A DNA stretch of 64,000 bases from Tenacibaculum sp. AHE14PA (GTDB taxonomy: Bacteria; Bacteroidota; Bacteroidia; Flavobacteriales; Flavobacteriaceae): NCBI RefSeq assembly GCF_019278465.1, contig NZ_CP058983.1, positions 1,983,501-2,047,500 of the forward strand, read 5' to 3'. This document shows positions 16,230 to 25,999 of the stretch, piece by piece. The notes beneath the pieces are model-generated. The model had not been told where the DNA came from. It saw only the letters and a program-made list of their open reading frames with translations, and searched no databases. Numbering within the stretch: position 1 is the first letter of the stretch; each line of letters opens with the position of its first letter. The translations under genes were made by a program, and so were the position numbers.

Positions 16230-17945
16230 TTAAACTAAAGGCAACAATATAATCGCTGTGGTACTTGCTCCCTCTTTACTCTTAAAGAATAACGTTCCGT
16301 TATTTTTCTTAATTAGTGTTTGACATAAAAGCAAACCTAATCCGATTCCTTTAGAACGATCTATCTTATCGATAGATAAATCTTTTAACGCATTAATTTT
16401 TTGAAGTTTTTCTTCAGATATTCCAATACCTGAATCTTTAATTTCAATACATGCATGAGTTGCTGAATGTTTCTCCGTTTTCACAGAAATACCCCCAGAA
16501 CCATCCATATATTTTATTGAATTGTCAATTAAATTCCGAATTACTATTTTCAATGATTCTTTGTCTGTCAAAACAACAATATCACTTTCTAAATTACTAG
16601 AAATTAAAATATCTTTCGCTTCTGCTAAATCTTCATAATCGAACAACACATGCTCTATAACAGGTTGTAACACATGTTCTTCTTCAGAGAAATTCAACAT
16701 ATTACTTTGTTCTAACGACCAATGCAATACATTATTTAATAGATGACTCGTACTTTCGGTAACTGCAATAGCCGATTTCGTAGCTTCCTTAATTGCAGGC
16801 AAATCGTTATTAACAATATGTTTCGCTAGTTTTTGATGCTGCCTTTTTATACTATTTATAGGCGAACGTAAATCGTGTGATACCACTGAAAATAAATAAT
16901 TCTTAGTATTATTAGCTACATTTAAAGCCTCTTTCTGTTGGGTAATAAGCCTATTTTTACTTTGTAATTTCCTATAAAAAAAAGCCAGCCCTCCCAAGAA
17001 CACTAACAGGCCAGAAGCTCCTAAAAGCAACCCTTTTTGAACTACTTTCTGACGTTTTATTTGCTCATCTTGCACTGCTATTTCTTGTTGTTTTTGTGCA
17101 ACTGCTATTTTTTTATCTTTCTCGGTAAGCTCCCAAATTCGATCTCTACTCCAAATAGAATCTTTCCATTTACCATATTCTATATAATAATCGACACTCT
17201 CTTTAAAGCGTTTTCTATTCTTTTCTACTACAGCCATATTCTTGGCTGCATATTGTTTTAATTCAATATTTGAAAAGGATTTTGCTAAACTATATGCCTC
17301 TTTAAATAAAGGAATAGCATCATCATCTAAATATTGATTGTAATATACATTTGCTAACTCGGTCTTAGCTCTCACTATAGCCAATGTATCAATAGCCGAG
17401 ATTAATGAAATTTCTTTTTTAAAATATTCTTTAGCTTTTTTATATTTTTTTTTATGAATATAACATAAACCTAAATTATGATATGCTGCTATTTTTAAAT
17501 CTAAAGTTTCATTTATAGAATTCTTATTCCATGTTTTATAATGAAATATCGCTTTATCGTATTCTTTTAAACTAAGGTAAATTCTTCCTAACTTTTGTTG
17601 TTTTAAATTTTCATATCTTTTATCAGAAACAAGCAACATATTCCCTAACGCCTTCTTATATAGTGACTTTTCTATTGCACTAACACCTTGTATATAATTT
17701 AAAATATTCTTTTCATCTTTTGAATGAAAACTCAAAAAAGCTTTGCTACTGTACGAATAACATGAGTCATATTTCTTTTCTCTATAATATTTATATGCTT
17801 TAACAAAAGCCTTATTTTCTGTTAAACTAGATATTTCCTTTCCTTTTTTATATAAGGCATCCAAATCGTTAGTTTTTATTTCTTGTGAAAAACTAACGAT
17901 TCTTATTAAAAAAAAACAAAAAAGTAAAAATCTATTGACCTCCAT
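16230..17945 (-). CDS. TPR-containing sensor histidine kinase
   Basis: A 571-residue kinase. It has a signal-like N terminus (residues 5-20), a tetratricopeptide region outside the membrane (about 30-260, e.g. KALGNMLLVSDKRYENLKQQKLGRIYL and AYHNLGLCYIHKKKYKKAKEYF), one membrane helix (about 303-323), and HisKA and HATPase domains. The phospho-acceptor is H357 in VSHDLRSP; ATP-binding boxes are NLIDNSIKYMDGSGG, KDSGIGIS and GIGLGLLLC. Its ATG lies inside the 3' end of the upstream gene (14-base overlap), so the two are coupled. The signal sensed is unknown. Confidence 0.92.
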   Translation of the reverse strand: MEVNRFLLFCFFLIRIVSFSQEIKTNDLDALYKKGKEISSLTENKAFVKAYKYYREKKYDSCYSYSSKAFLSFHSKDEKNILNYIQGVSAIEKSLYKKALGNMLLVSDKRYENLKQQKLGRIYLSLKEYDKAIFHYKTWNKNSINETLDLKIAAYHNLGLCYIHKKKYKKAKEYFKKEISLISAIDTLAIVRAKTELANVYYNQYLDDDAIPLFKEAYSLAKSFSNIELKQYAAKNMAVVEKNRKRFKESVDYYIEYGKWKDSIWSRDRIWELTEKDKKIAVAQKQQEIAVQDEQIKRQKVVQKGLLLGASGLLVFLGGLAFFYRKLQSKNRLITQQKEALNVANNTKNYLFSVVSHDLRSPINSIKRQHQKLAKHIVNNDLPAIKEATKSAIAVTESTSHLLNNVLHWSLEQSNMLNFSEEEHVLQPVIEHVLFDYEDLAEAKDILISSNLESDIVVLTDKESLKIVIRNLIDNSIKYMDGSGGISVKTEKHSATHACIEIKDSGIGISEEKLQKINALKDLSIDKIDRSKGIGLGLLLCQTLIKKNNGTLFFKSKEGASTTAIILLPLV

Positions 17946-18411
17946 TCGCTGGTATAGTTACAGTACCTCTATCAGTTTCTGGATCTTCATCTTCATCTCT
18001 TACTAAAATTGCATCCGCAGAAGTTCCATCATTAATTTGATAGGTAAACTGCACATAATATAAATCATATTCGGTAGTTTCTTCTGTGCAATTAAATTCT
18101 ACACAAAAATCTCTACAATCTATAGTTCCAGTAGTCCCATCTTTCTTTAAGATAGATGTAGCTGTAATACCATAATAATTTAAATAAATGATATCCCCTT
18201 TTAATTGCAAACCATTTGTATTTGTTAATGGATTTAATGTATTACTTGGTAAGTAAGCTAATATTGTCATCATGTATGGTGTATCGTTACCACCTTCAAC
18301 ATCTGAAATATTTACTAATGGTCCTGATGGCTTATTTGCAGCAGGAATATTCGTATCAAATTCTAAAAATTGAACTAAGTTTAATGTTACCCCGTTAGTT
18401 GTTGTACTCAT
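17932..18411 (-). CDS. Hypothetical protein upstream of the histidine kinase
   Basis: A 159-residue protein from the ATG at 18411 (MSTTTNGVTLNLVQFLEF). A longer open frame to 18558 exists, but its extra part is REP-repeat sequence, so the internal ATG is preferred. It has no signal peptide or membrane helix. Features are a Cys-containing strand (IDCRDFCVEFNC), a Tyr-rich stretch (YDLYYVQFTYQINDG) and an acidic end (RDEDEDPETD). I do not recognise the family. It overlaps the kinase start by 14 bases, so it may be functionally tied to that system. Confidence 0.7.
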   Translation of the reverse strand: MSTTTNGVTLNLVQFLEFDTNIPAANKPSGPLVNISDVEGGNDTPYMMTILAYLPSNTLNPLTNTNGLQLKGDIIYLNYYGITATSILKKDGTTGTIDCRDFCVEFNCTEETTEYDLYYVQFTYQINDGTSADAILVRDEDEDPETDRGTVTIPANGGQ

Positions 18412-18497
18412 TTTATTTTTTGTTTGGTTAGGGTTTAAATCTACAACAAAAAATAATAGAATAAAGTTTTCTTTATTAAATTTAATAAAAATACAAA

Positions 18498-18582
18498 CGT
18501 CATTACGAGGAAGAATGACGAAGTAATCTCTTTGCAGAGCAGAAATAACATTAGGCAAATTACTTCGTACCTCGTAATGACA
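18498..18582. repeat. REP-like pair (CATTACGAGG type)
   Basis: CGTCATTACGAGGAAGAATG and ACGAAGTAATCTC are followed by an inverted partner, AAATTACTTCGTACCTCGTA and ATGAC. The unit can fold into one hairpin. It lies directly upstream of the hypothetical gene at 17932-18411. Confidence 0.75.
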
Positions 18583-18589
18583 AATAACA

Positions 18590-18677
18590 CGTCATTACGA
18601 GAAGAAACGACCAAGTTATCTATTTCTAGCCTTAGAAATAACCTTAGACAGATTGCTTCGCTTCGTTCACAATAACG
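18590..18677. repeat. REP-like pair, degenerate
   Basis: CGTCATTACGAGAAGAAACG starts the unit and GATTGCTTCGCTTCGTTCAC plus AATAACG ends it. A small inner hairpin ATTTCTAGCCTTAGAAAT lies between. It sits between the GH3 gene stop (18679) and the previous repeat. Confidence 0.65.
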
Positions 18678-18678
18678 T

Positions 18679-20172
18679 TTAAATTAAAAACTCTTTTAAA
18701 ACATCAGCAATTTTACGATTATCGGATAATTGCGGAATTTTATTCTGTCCTCCAAATTTCCCTATCGATTTCATGTATTCATGAAATCCGCCTTTCTTAA
18801 CCTTTCTAATAATTAACGGTTGTAATATTTTACCAGAGATTAAATCGAAATAATATACATTTTGGCTTTGCATAGAAGCATCTATTTTAGCCGCTAATTC
18901 TTTTAGGTTATCAGGTTCATTTTCAAACTCAATAAACCATTCGTGATATGGCAATCCGCTTTCCGGATTTACTTGTGGTGCAACTGTAAACTCACTTATA
19001 TTTACATTAGTTCCTACAATTGCATCGTTTAATGCTGTTTCTACTTCTTTACCAATTACATGTTCGCCAAAGGCAGAAATAAAATGCTTTATACGACCGG
19101 TTACTTTAATCCTATATGGTTTTAAAGAGGTAAACTCAACAGTATCGCCAATATTATATCCCCAAAGACCTGCAGATGTATTTAAAATAATGGCATAATT
19201 AACACCTAATTTTACATCCTTTAAAGAAATACGTGTTGGATTTTCATCAAAAAACTCAGTTGCCGGTATAAACTCATAAAAAATACCCGAGTTTAACTGT
19301 AATAACATTCCCTTTTCAGTTTGTGAATCTTGATAAGCTATAAAACCTTCGGATGCTGGATACAGTTCTATATAATCAATCTTTTTTCCGATTAAAGCTT
19401 CAAATTTATTTTTATAAGGCTCGAAATTTACACCACCATATACGAAGAAATTAAAATTCGGAAACAACTCTGATATCGTTTTTCCTGTTTTATCAATTAA
19501 TTTCTCAAAATACATTTGTACCCAAGACGGAATTCCGCTAATTACAGACATGTCTTCATTTATTGTTTCTTCAACAACTTTATCAACCTTCGTATCCCAA
19601 TCTTCAATACAATTAGTTTCCCAACTTGGCAGGCGGTTTTTTAATAAATAATTAGGTACATAATGCGCTGCAATTCCGCTTAAGCGACCTAATTTTATAC
19701 CGTTCATATCTTCTAAAACCGGACTTCCTTGTAAGAAAATCATCTTTCCGTTTACAAAACTAGCATCGTTTTTTTCTGCTGCATAAAACAACAAAGCATT
19801 TCGTGCAGCTTTAATATGCGTTGGCATAGATTCTTTTGTAATAGGAATGTATTTAGCACCAGATGTTGTTCCTGAAGTTTTAGCAAAATACAACGGTTTT
19901 CCTTTCCATAATATATTTTCCTCTCCAGCAACCATTCTATCTACATAAGTACGCAACCCTTCATAATCGTTTATTGGAATGCGTTTTTTAAAATCTTCAT
20001 AATTATTGATAGAAATAAAATCATGATCTTGACCAAAGGCTGTTTTACAACCTTCTGTTACCAAGTACTGAAAAACTTTTTCTTGCGTTTCATGAGGTTT
20101 ATTGGCCCATTTATAAACTTGCCTTCGTACTTGTTTTGCAAAAGGAATTGCTAGGATAGATTTGATACTCAT
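18679..20172 (-). CDS. GH3 auxin-responsive promoter family protein (acyl-adenylate type)
   Basis: A 497-residue member of the GH3 family, which belongs to the ANL adenylating enzymes. Motifs: TSGTTSGAKYIPIT (nucleotide-binding loop, about residues 108-121), YPASEGF and LWGYNIGDTVEFTSLKPYRIKVTGR. Plant members join amino acids to hormones; bacterial members are common in Bacteroidetes with unknown substrates. It stands upstream of no obvious partner. The M23 peptidase gene precedes it on the same strand with a 78-base gap. Confidence 0.9.
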   Translation of the reverse strand: MSIKSILAIPFAKQVRRQVYKWANKPHETQEKVFQYLVTEGCKTAFGQDHDFISINNYEDFKKRIPINDYEGLRTYVDRMVAGEENILWKGKPLYFAKTSGTTSGAKYIPITKESMPTHIKAARNALLFYAAEKNDASFVNGKMIFLQGSPVLEDMNGIKLGRLSGIAAHYVPNYLLKNRLPSWETNCIEDWDTKVDKVVEETINEDMSVISGIPSWVQMYFEKLIDKTGKTISELFPNFNFFVYGGVNFEPYKNKFEALIGKKIDYIELYPASEGFIAYQDSQTEKGMLLQLNSGIFYEFIPATEFFDENPTRISLKDVKLGVNYAIILNTSAGLWGYNIGDTVEFTSLKPYRIKVTGRIKHFISAFGEHVIGKEVETALNDAIVGTNVNISEFTVAPQVNPESGLPYHEWFIEFENEPDNLKELAAKIDASMQSQNVYYFDLISGKILQPLIIRKVKKGGFHEYMKSIGKFGGQNKIPQLSDNRKIADVLKEFLI

Positions 20173-20250
20173 CTTAATTTTTTAATATTTTAGGTTCAAT
20201 AAATTCAATTATCTACATTAAAAATAATCGCTTAACCTCCTCTATTTTTA

Positions 20251-21114
20251 CTATTGAAAATCTACATAATCTGTTGGATCAACAGGAAACCCGTTGTTCC
20301 ATAATTCGAAGTGTAAATGCGGACCTGTTGTTAACTCTCCCGTGGAACCAACACTTGCAATTGCCTCTCCTGATTCTACAATATCACCTTGTTGCTTTAA
20401 CAATGTTCCGTTATGCTTGTATACTGATATAAAATTATTAGGATGTTGTATGGTTATTACATAACCTGTTTCAGCTGTCCATTCTGCTAAAATTACAGTT
20501 CCGTCTGCAATTGCCTTTACAGGAATACCTGTTTGGGCAACAATATCTATTGCGTAATGTTTATCATCCATACTAAAGCTTTGTGAAACGCTACCTGTTA
20601 ATGGAGAGAAAAACACAACTTTGGCTCTTCCTATACCACCTTCTAACAAAGGAAATCGATCTTTACTATCAACTTTTGCTCTAAATAAAGAATCTTGTTT
20701 TGTGGCTTCTAACTTACTCTCATCAATTACAAAACTCTGAGCATCTGTTCTTATCGAATCGATTTTTTCAGGAGCTATTTCACCCGTTAAAACAGGTCTT
20801 AATGCTTCGGTATAACGCTCTATAATTGCTAGTCTTGTTTTTAAAGAATCTGCTTCATAGATTAATCTAGTTGCTTTCTTTTTTAACGCTGTAGATGAAT
20901 AACCCGGTATGTATTCTCGTAAACCTGTAAAGGCTATTAATAATGATGTTAATACAATAAGTAATACAGAAAACAAACCTCCGAAAACAAACACATTTAA
21001 TCGCGATAATTTTAATGAAAACTTTTCTTGAAAAGTGTTTTCATTTAAAATTACCAATCGGTATTTATCAATAAGTTTTTGTTTAAGCTTTCGCTTATTT
21101 TGAATTTTAGCCAC
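20251..21114 (-). CDS. M23 family metallopeptidase (LytM type)
   Basis: A 287-residue membrane-anchored peptidoglycan endopeptidase or regulator. A single membrane helix (residues 43-63) is followed by a coiled-coil-like stretch (75-105) and the LytM domain (165-287). Zinc ligands H186 and D190 (HYAIDIV) and H266/H268 (GPHLHFE) are intact, so it is likely active. Lys- and Arg-rich residues before the helix put the N terminus in the cytoplasm. nadD follows upstream on the same strand. Confidence 0.93.
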   Translation of the reverse strand: MAKIQNKRKLKQKLIDKYRLVILNENTFQEKFSLKLSRLNVFVFGGLFSVLLIVLTSLLIAFTGLREYIPGYSSTALKKKATRLIYEADSLKTRLAIIERYTEALRPVLTGEIAPEKIDSIRTDAQSFVIDESKLEATKQDSLFRAKVDSKDRFPLLEGGIGRAKVVFFSPLTGSVSQSFSMDDKHYAIDIVAQTGIPVKAIADGTVILAEWTAETGYVITIQHPNNFISVYKHNGTLLKQQGDIVESGEAIASVGSTGELTTGPHLHFELWNNGFPVDPTDYVDFQ

Positions 21115-21161
21115 CTTAATACTAATTTGAGATTCAAATATACAACGAAAAAATTTCGAAA

Positions 21162-21746
21162 CTATTTTTTATAGAAATTCATCTCATCAATATAAGTCCA
21201 AACATTTGCAGACAACAACGGCTGTATGTTTTTTTGATTTTTTACTCCTTTTCTAATCATAGTAGATGATATTTGTACGATTGGAGCTGCTACTCTATTA
21301 ATTTTAGCGTGTTCTTTAAATTGATTGTCAACGATTCCTTCTGATATTCGCGGATACACATAAATATTATAGTCTTCTAAAATAGCTTCGAAGTTTCGCC
21401 ATTTATGAAAACTTTTTAAATTGTCTTCACCCATAATTAAATTGAAATTATAATCTGGATGTTTTTCTGAAATATGCGCTAATGTATTTATAGTATAATT
21501 CGGTTGTGGTAAATTAAACTCAATATCAGATGGTTTAATCTTCGGATATTCTTTCGTTGCCAAATACACCATTTCTAACCGGTGGTGATTATCTAACAAA
21601 GAACTTTTCTTTTTAAACGGATTATGAGGTGTAACAATCATCCATATTTCGTCCAAATCCGAATTTTCAACCATATGATTTGCAATAATCAAATGCCCTA
21701 TATGAACAGGATTAAAAGTTCCGAAATACAATCCGATATTTTTCAT
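21162..21746 (-). CDS. nadD: Nicotinate-nucleotide adenylyltransferase
   Basis: A 194-residue enzyme that makes deamido-NAD from nicotinate mononucleotide and ATP. The N-terminal GTFNPVHIGHL (residues 9-19) contains the HxGH motif (H15, H18), and the C-terminal ISSTMIRKG is the second ATP-binding signature. It follows gmk with a 31-base gap on the minus strand; the order yicC-gmk-nadD is common in Bacteroidetes and suggests one operon. Confidence 0.96.
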   Translation of the reverse strand: MKNIGLYFGTFNPVHIGHLIIANHMVENSDLDEIWMIVTPHNPFKKKSSLLDNHHRLEMVYLATKEYPKIKPSDIEFNLPQPNYTINTLAHISEKHPDYNFNLIMGEDNLKSFHKWRNFEAILEDYNIYVYPRISEGIVDNQFKEHAKINRVAAPIVQISSTMIRKGVKNQKNIQPLLSANVWTYIDEMNFYKK

Positions 21747-21777
21747 ACCTTTTTAAAAACGTTTTTTGAAAAATTGC

Positions 21778-22362
21778 TTAACTTAATTCTAAGAAATTAC
21801 TTACTAAATCTTCAGCTTCTTTTAAAGCAACTTCTAATTCGTAATTTTTTATAATTTTATCAAACTGAGGTGCTGTTGCCAACTCTACAGATGCTTTAGC
21901 AATACGCATGTTAATTTTATCTTCACTTTCGGTACTTCTTTTCTTCAAGCGAATTTTAAGTTCATCAACACTAGGTGGCTTTACAAAAACAGCTAATGTT
22001 TCTTCTGGAAATTTATGCTTTATACGCAAACCGCCAACTACATCAATATCAAAAATAACGTGTTTATTTAAAGCCCAAATACGCTCTACTTCTGTTTTTA
22101 AAGTTCCGTAGAAGTTGTCTCTATATACTTCTTCCCACTCTAAAAACTCATCTGCTTTAATTTTATCTTTAAAATCTCTTGTAGATATAAAATAGTAATC
22201 TTCACCATCAACCTCAAAACCTCTTGCCTCTCTTGATGTTGCTGATATAGAGAATTCCAAATTAAATTTTTGCTCTTTTAGTAAATGACGAACAATAGTT
22301 GTTTTCCCTGATCCTGAAGGTGCTGAAAACACAAATAATTTTCCTTTAAAATCTTTAGACAT
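21778..22362 (-). CDS. gmk: Guanylate kinase
   Basis: A 194-residue kinase converting GMP to GDP. The P-loop SAPSGSGKTT is at residues 13-22, the GMP-binding region SATSREARGFEVDGEDYYFI follows, and VFVKPPSVDELKIRLKKR is the lid region. Its start lies just 2 bases from the yicC stop, so it is in the yicC-gmk-nadD operon. Confidence 0.97.
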   Translation of the reverse strand: MSKDFKGKLFVFSAPSGSGKTTIVRHLLKEQKFNLEFSISATSREARGFEVDGEDYYFISTRDFKDKIKADEFLEWEEVYRDNFYGTLKTEVERIWALNKHVIFDIDVVGGLRIKHKFPEETLAVFVKPPSVDELKIRLKKRSTESEDKINMRIAKASVELATAPQFDKIIKNYELEVALKEAEDLVSNFLELS

Positions 22363-22363
22363 T

Positions 22364-23230
22364 TTATAAAACGTTTAAAATTTGTTCTTTTATTTTTTCT
22401 AACTCATCTTTCATTTGGATCACGATTTTTTGCATCACGGCAAAATTAGCTTTAGACCCCATGGTATTTACTTCTCTACCAATTTCCTGAACGATAAAAC
22501 CTAATTTTTTTCCGTTAGAATCGGCAGTATCTAATTGCTCTAAGAAATATACTAAATGATTTCCTAAACGAACTTTTTCTTCGTTTATATCTAACTTTTC
22601 TAAGTAGTAAATAAGCTCTTGTTCGAAACGATTTTCATCAATTTCGACCTTTAATTCTGTTAAAGCTTTTTGCAAACGTTCTTTTACGTTTTCTATTCTT
22701 TCTCCGTCTAGCTTTTTAACTTCTTCTAAAGCAACTTCAATATTTGTTATTCTTAATTTAAAGTCGTCTTCTAAAGATTTAGCTTCATCTGTTCTGTAAG
22801 CTATAATTTCCTTTAAAGCTTCATCAATATGAGTATCAATTTGAGTCCATTCATTTTCATCTAACTCTTCACGCTCAGTTTTTAAAGCATCTGGCATTTT
22901 TATTGCCATTTTCAACAACTCAATATCAGCAGCAGCATCGATAGCCATTGCATTTCTTAACTGAGCTACATAATTTTCAACAACTGCTTTATTTACTTTT
23001 GTTGAAGTTACTTCTGCTGTTGTTTCGACATAGATAGAGAAATCTATTTTACCTCTTACCAAGTTACTAGCTAGCTTCTTACGAACAGCTAATTCTTTTT
23101 CTTTATAATAAGATGGCATTCTTGTATTTAAATCTAAATTCTTACTATTAAGAGATTTGATTTCAATGGTTACTTTTTTAGAAGGTAAATGTAATACGGA
23201 TTTTCCATAACCCGTCATAGACTGTATCAT
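22364..23230 (-). CDS. YicC family protein (endoribonuclease-like)
   Basis: A 288-residue protein with the YicC N-terminal domain (MIQSMTGYGKS at the start) and the C-terminal DUF1732 domain (HLVYFLEQLDTADSNGKKLGFIVQEIGREVNTMGSKAN). E. coli YicC was linked to stationary-phase survival and RNA decay. The long middle region is helical and charged, as usual. First gene of the yicC-gmk-nadD unit. Confidence 0.95.
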   Translation of the reverse strand: MIQSMTGYGKSVLHLPSKKVTIEIKSLNSKNLDLNTRMPSYYKEKELAVRKKLASNLVRGKIDFSIYVETTAEVTSTKVNKAVVENYVAQLRNAMAIDAAADIELLKMAIKMPDALKTEREELDENEWTQIDTHIDEALKEIIAYRTDEAKSLEDDFKLRITNIEVALEEVKKLDGERIENVKERLQKALTELKVEIDENRFEQELIYYLEKLDINEEKVRLGNHLVYFLEQLDTADSNGKKLGFIVQEIGREVNTMGSKANFAVMQKIVIQMKDELEKIKEQILNVL

Positions 23231-23263
23231 ATTGTCAATTTAAAAGAAAAAGCAAAGATACAT

Positions 23264-24160
23264 TTATTTATTTTTAGCTACTACTTGTTTAGTTACCAAA
23301 AAGACACCTAAAAAGATCAAAAGAGTAGCTGCTATTTTTACCATACTTAAACTATCGCTACCTACAATTAAAGCATAAATTGATGCAATAACGGGTTGTA
23401 AATAAATAAAAACACTTACCGTTGTTGGCTTTAATTTAGACAATGCAAATAAATTAAAAAGATAGGTTATACAAGTTGTAAACAAAACAACAAACCCAAC
23501 TTTTAAATAAATTGATGTTGGCATTAAGTGCCACTGAACTTCAGTTAATTCTGAAAAACCAAAAGGAATTACGAAAAGCAAACCAAACAAATACAACCAC
23601 TTTACAAATACTATTGGATTGTATTTTTCTATTAACTTCTTTGCTTTTACTAAGTACATTCCGTAAGAAGCAGCATTAATAAACACCAAAAAATTACCTA
23701 ACATCATATTTTTAGCATCTACATTAGGCGAACTACCATAAGCTATTAAGACTACGGCTCCTATTAAGCCAATAATCACTCCTGCTATTTTTCTGAAAAT
23801 TAACTTTTCTTTTAAGAGAATACTTGCAAATATTAGCACTAAAATAGGCGATGTAACCATCATTACAGAAGCACTAATTGGCGTTGTATAACTAAGTCCT
23901 TTAAAAAAGGTAAGCATATTAAACCCTACTCCAAAAAAAGCAGCTATCATAATATTCTTATAATCTGACTTCTCTATTGGCTTTGCTTTTACAAAAACAC
24001 CTAATAACCAAAAAACCATAGCCGCACATCCTACACGAATTAAGATAAAACCAGACGGCTTTATATATAGAGGCATTACCTCTTTTGCAACTGTAAATGT
24101 AACACCATAAATAAGTGTAGCTATTGACGTTGCTATTAATGCTAGCGTTCTTTGACTCAT
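23264..24160 (-). CDS. EamA/DMT family transporter
   Basis: A 298-residue drug/metabolite transporter with ten predicted hydrophobic helices arranged as two EamA repeats (about residues 5-140 and 152-290). The second repeat contains PVIASIYALIVGSDSLS, typical of the end of EamA domains. The substrate cannot be read from sequence. It lies 33 bases upstream of yicC on the same strand and may head that unit. Confidence 0.9.
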   Translation of the reverse strand: MSQRTLALIATSIATLIYGVTFTVAKEVMPLYIKPSGFILIRVGCAAMVFWLLGVFVKAKPIEKSDYKNIMIAAFFGVGFNMLTFFKGLSYTTPISASVMMVTSPILVLIFASILLKEKLIFRKIAGVIIGLIGAVVLIAYGSSPNVDAKNMMLGNFLVFINAASYGMYLVKAKKLIEKYNPIVFVKWLYLFGLLFVIPFGFSELTEVQWHLMPTSIYLKVGFVVLFTTCITYLFNLFALSKLKPTTVSVFIYLQPVIASIYALIVGSDSLSMVKIAATLLIFLGVFLVTKQVVAKNK

Positions 24161-24273
24161 CTTTTATTTACTATAATTAAACAGCAAAGATGAAAAATAT
24201 TCTGCTTCTTTTTGGTTATTTTTTAGTTAAGTAAAAATGTTTAACCGATTAAAGTAAAATGTATAATTTTCAT

Positions 24274-24305
24274 AAAAAAAGCACTGCGTTTGCAGTGCTT
24301 TTTAA
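24274..24305 (-). terminator. Terminator of the LysM/BON gene
   Basis: AAAAGCACTGC, loop GTTT, GCAGTGCTTTT. The 11-bp stem is flanked by A and T runs, so it is readable on both strands. On the minus strand it ends the LysM gene (stop at 24324). Confidence 0.8.
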
Positions 24306-24323
24306 AGTGTTTTTTACGAGTAA

Positions 24324-24794
24324 TTAGTCTACTAATGGTGGTATTCTTAATACTTGCCCAGGATAAATCTTATCTGGATGTGATAACATTGGTGTGTTTG
24401 CTTCAAAAATTACAGGATACTTCATTGCATCGCCATAAAATTCTTTTGCTATTTTACCTAAAGTATCACCACTTACTACAGTATGAAACTTAGCCATTGC
24501 TTCGACATCAATCTCTTCAACCTCGGTAATAGTCATATTATCTTCTACAGATGCAATACCATTTGTATTACCCACAACTAAAACTACTTTTTCTTTAGTA
24601 GCTAAATCAGAGGCTTCTCCAGAAACCGTTGCTTTATCTTCTTCAATATCTATTGATAAATTTTTTACAGAAAACTCTAATTTATTTACTGCGTCTATAA
24701 GTTTAGCTGATTTTTCAGAAGCTTCCTCCTCTGTTGTTTTTCCGATACCAAATACTTTAGCACCTGCATTTTTAATAAATGAAAAAATTCCCAT
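24324..24794 (-). CDS. BON and LysM domain protein (Kbp/YgaU-like)
   Basis: A 156-residue protein with a BON domain (about residues 28-92, SVKNLSIDIEEDKATVSGEA) and a C-terminal LysM domain (about 103-152, FHTVVSGDTLGKIAKEFYGDAMKYPVIFEAN). This matches E. coli YgaU/Kbp, a cytoplasmic potassium-binding protein. No signal peptide is seen, in keeping with that family. It is flanked by a terminator on each side and is probably monocistronic. Confidence 0.92.
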   Translation of the reverse strand: MGIFSFIKNAGAKVFGIGKTTEEEASEKSAKLIDAVNKLEFSVKNLSIDIEEDKATVSGEASDLATKEKVVLVVGNTNGIASVEDNMTITEVEEIDVEAMAKFHTVVSGDTLGKIAKEFYGDAMKYPVIFEANTPMLSHPDKIYPGQVLRIPPLVD

Positions 24795-24896
24795 TATTCT
24801 TTTGATTTTTCGTTAATTAATAAATTCACTTTCTGATTACTAATATACAATATTATATGATTTTAACCTTTATTGTAATCATTAATTTTTATTCAA

Positions 24897-24928
24897 AAAA
24901 AGACCATACTTCAATGAAATATGGTTTT
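24897..24928 (-). terminator. Terminator of thiL
   Basis: ACCATA and TATGGT form the stem (loop CTTCAATGAAA region), flanked by an A run and a T run, 25 bases past the thiL stop on the minus strand. Confidence 0.6.
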
Positions 24929-24952
24929 TTAAAATAATATTAAGTATAAAAT

Positions 24953-25999
24953 TTATTCTTCAAAAGAATTCCAACCTTGTGCTTTTAATGCTATTTCTTG
25001 ATCTGCTCTAGTTACTAAATTGACACCTTGATTCTCTTCAACCATATGACCGATTATTGATAAATTAGGATTTGCCTTTATTTTATCAAAATCAGCAAGT
25101 GGCACTGTAAATAACAATTCATAATCTTCACCTCCACTTAAAGCAATCATGGTACTATCCATATTAAATTCTTCTGAAGTAGAAATAACTTGTGGATCTA
25201 AGGGTAATTTTTCTTCATAAATTTTACACCCTAATTTACTTTGTGAACAGATATGCATTATTTCAGATGACAATCCATCAGAAATATCAATCATTGCTGT
25301 TGGTTTTACATCTAATTCTTTTAACAATTCAGAAATATCTTTACGTGCTTCTGGTTTTAACTGACGCTCAATTAAATAGGTGTATTTATCTAAATCTGGT
25401 TGATTTTGAGGATCTACCTGAAATACTTGTTTTTCTCTTTCTAAAACTTGCAAGCCTAAGTATGCAGCTCCTAAATCTCCCGACACAACTATTAAATCAG
25501 TAGCTTTTGCGCCGTTTCTATATACAATATCCTCTTTTTTTGCAGCTCCTATTGCTGTAACAGAAATTAACATTCCTTTAGTTGAAGATGTTGTATCCCC
25601 TCCAATTAAATCTACTTTATAGCTATCGCAAGCTAATTGCACTCCTGCATATAATTCCTCTAATGCTTCTAACGGAAAGCGATTAGAAACAGCTATTGAT
25701 ACGGTAATTTGCTCTGCAACACCATTCATAGCATATACATCTGATAAATTTACCATTACAGCTTTATAACCTAAATGTTTTAAAGGCATATAGCTTAAAT
25801 CGAAATGCACACCTTCTATTAACAAATCAGTCGTTATTAATAGTTCTTTATCTGACGAACTTATAACTGCTGCATCATCACCAATTCCTTTTTGAGTTGA
25901 TGAATGGTATATTTTAAAATGTTCCGTTAAATGGTTTATTAATCCGAACTCTCCTAGTTCAGCTAATGATGTTCTTTCTTGATTTTTATCTTCTAACAT
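24953..25999 (-). CDS. thiL: Thiamine-monophosphate kinase
   Basis: A 348-residue enzyme that phosphorylates thiamine monophosphate to thiamine diphosphate. It shows GIGDDAAVI near residue 40, IGGDTTSS in the middle, TAMIDISDGLSSEI and SGGEDYELLFTV, all ThiL/PurM-fold signatures. No TPP riboswitch-like sequence was noticed before it. Monocistronic between two terminators or divergent genes. Confidence 0.96.
   Translation of the reverse strand: MLEDKNQERTSLAELGEFGLINHLTEHFKIYHSSTQKGIGDDAAVISSSDKELLITTDLLIEGVHFDLSYMPLKHLGYKAVMVNLSDVYAMNGVAEQITVSIAVSNRFPLEALEELYAGVQLACDSYKVDLIGGDTTSSTKGMLISVTAIGAAKKEDIVYRNGAKATDLIVVSGDLGAAYLGLQVLEREKQVFQVDPQNQPDLDKYTYLIERQLKPEARKDISELLKELDVKPTAMIDISDGLSSEIMHICSQSKLGCKIYEEKLPLDPQVISTSEEFNMDSTMIALSGGEDYELLFTVPLADFDKIKANPNLSIIGHMVEENQGVNLVTRADQEIALKAQGWNSFEE

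Noticed and set aside
18412..18558. N-terminal extension of the hypothetical gene before the kinase
   Set aside because: The extra codons are REP sequence; an ATG at 18411 gives a normal protein.
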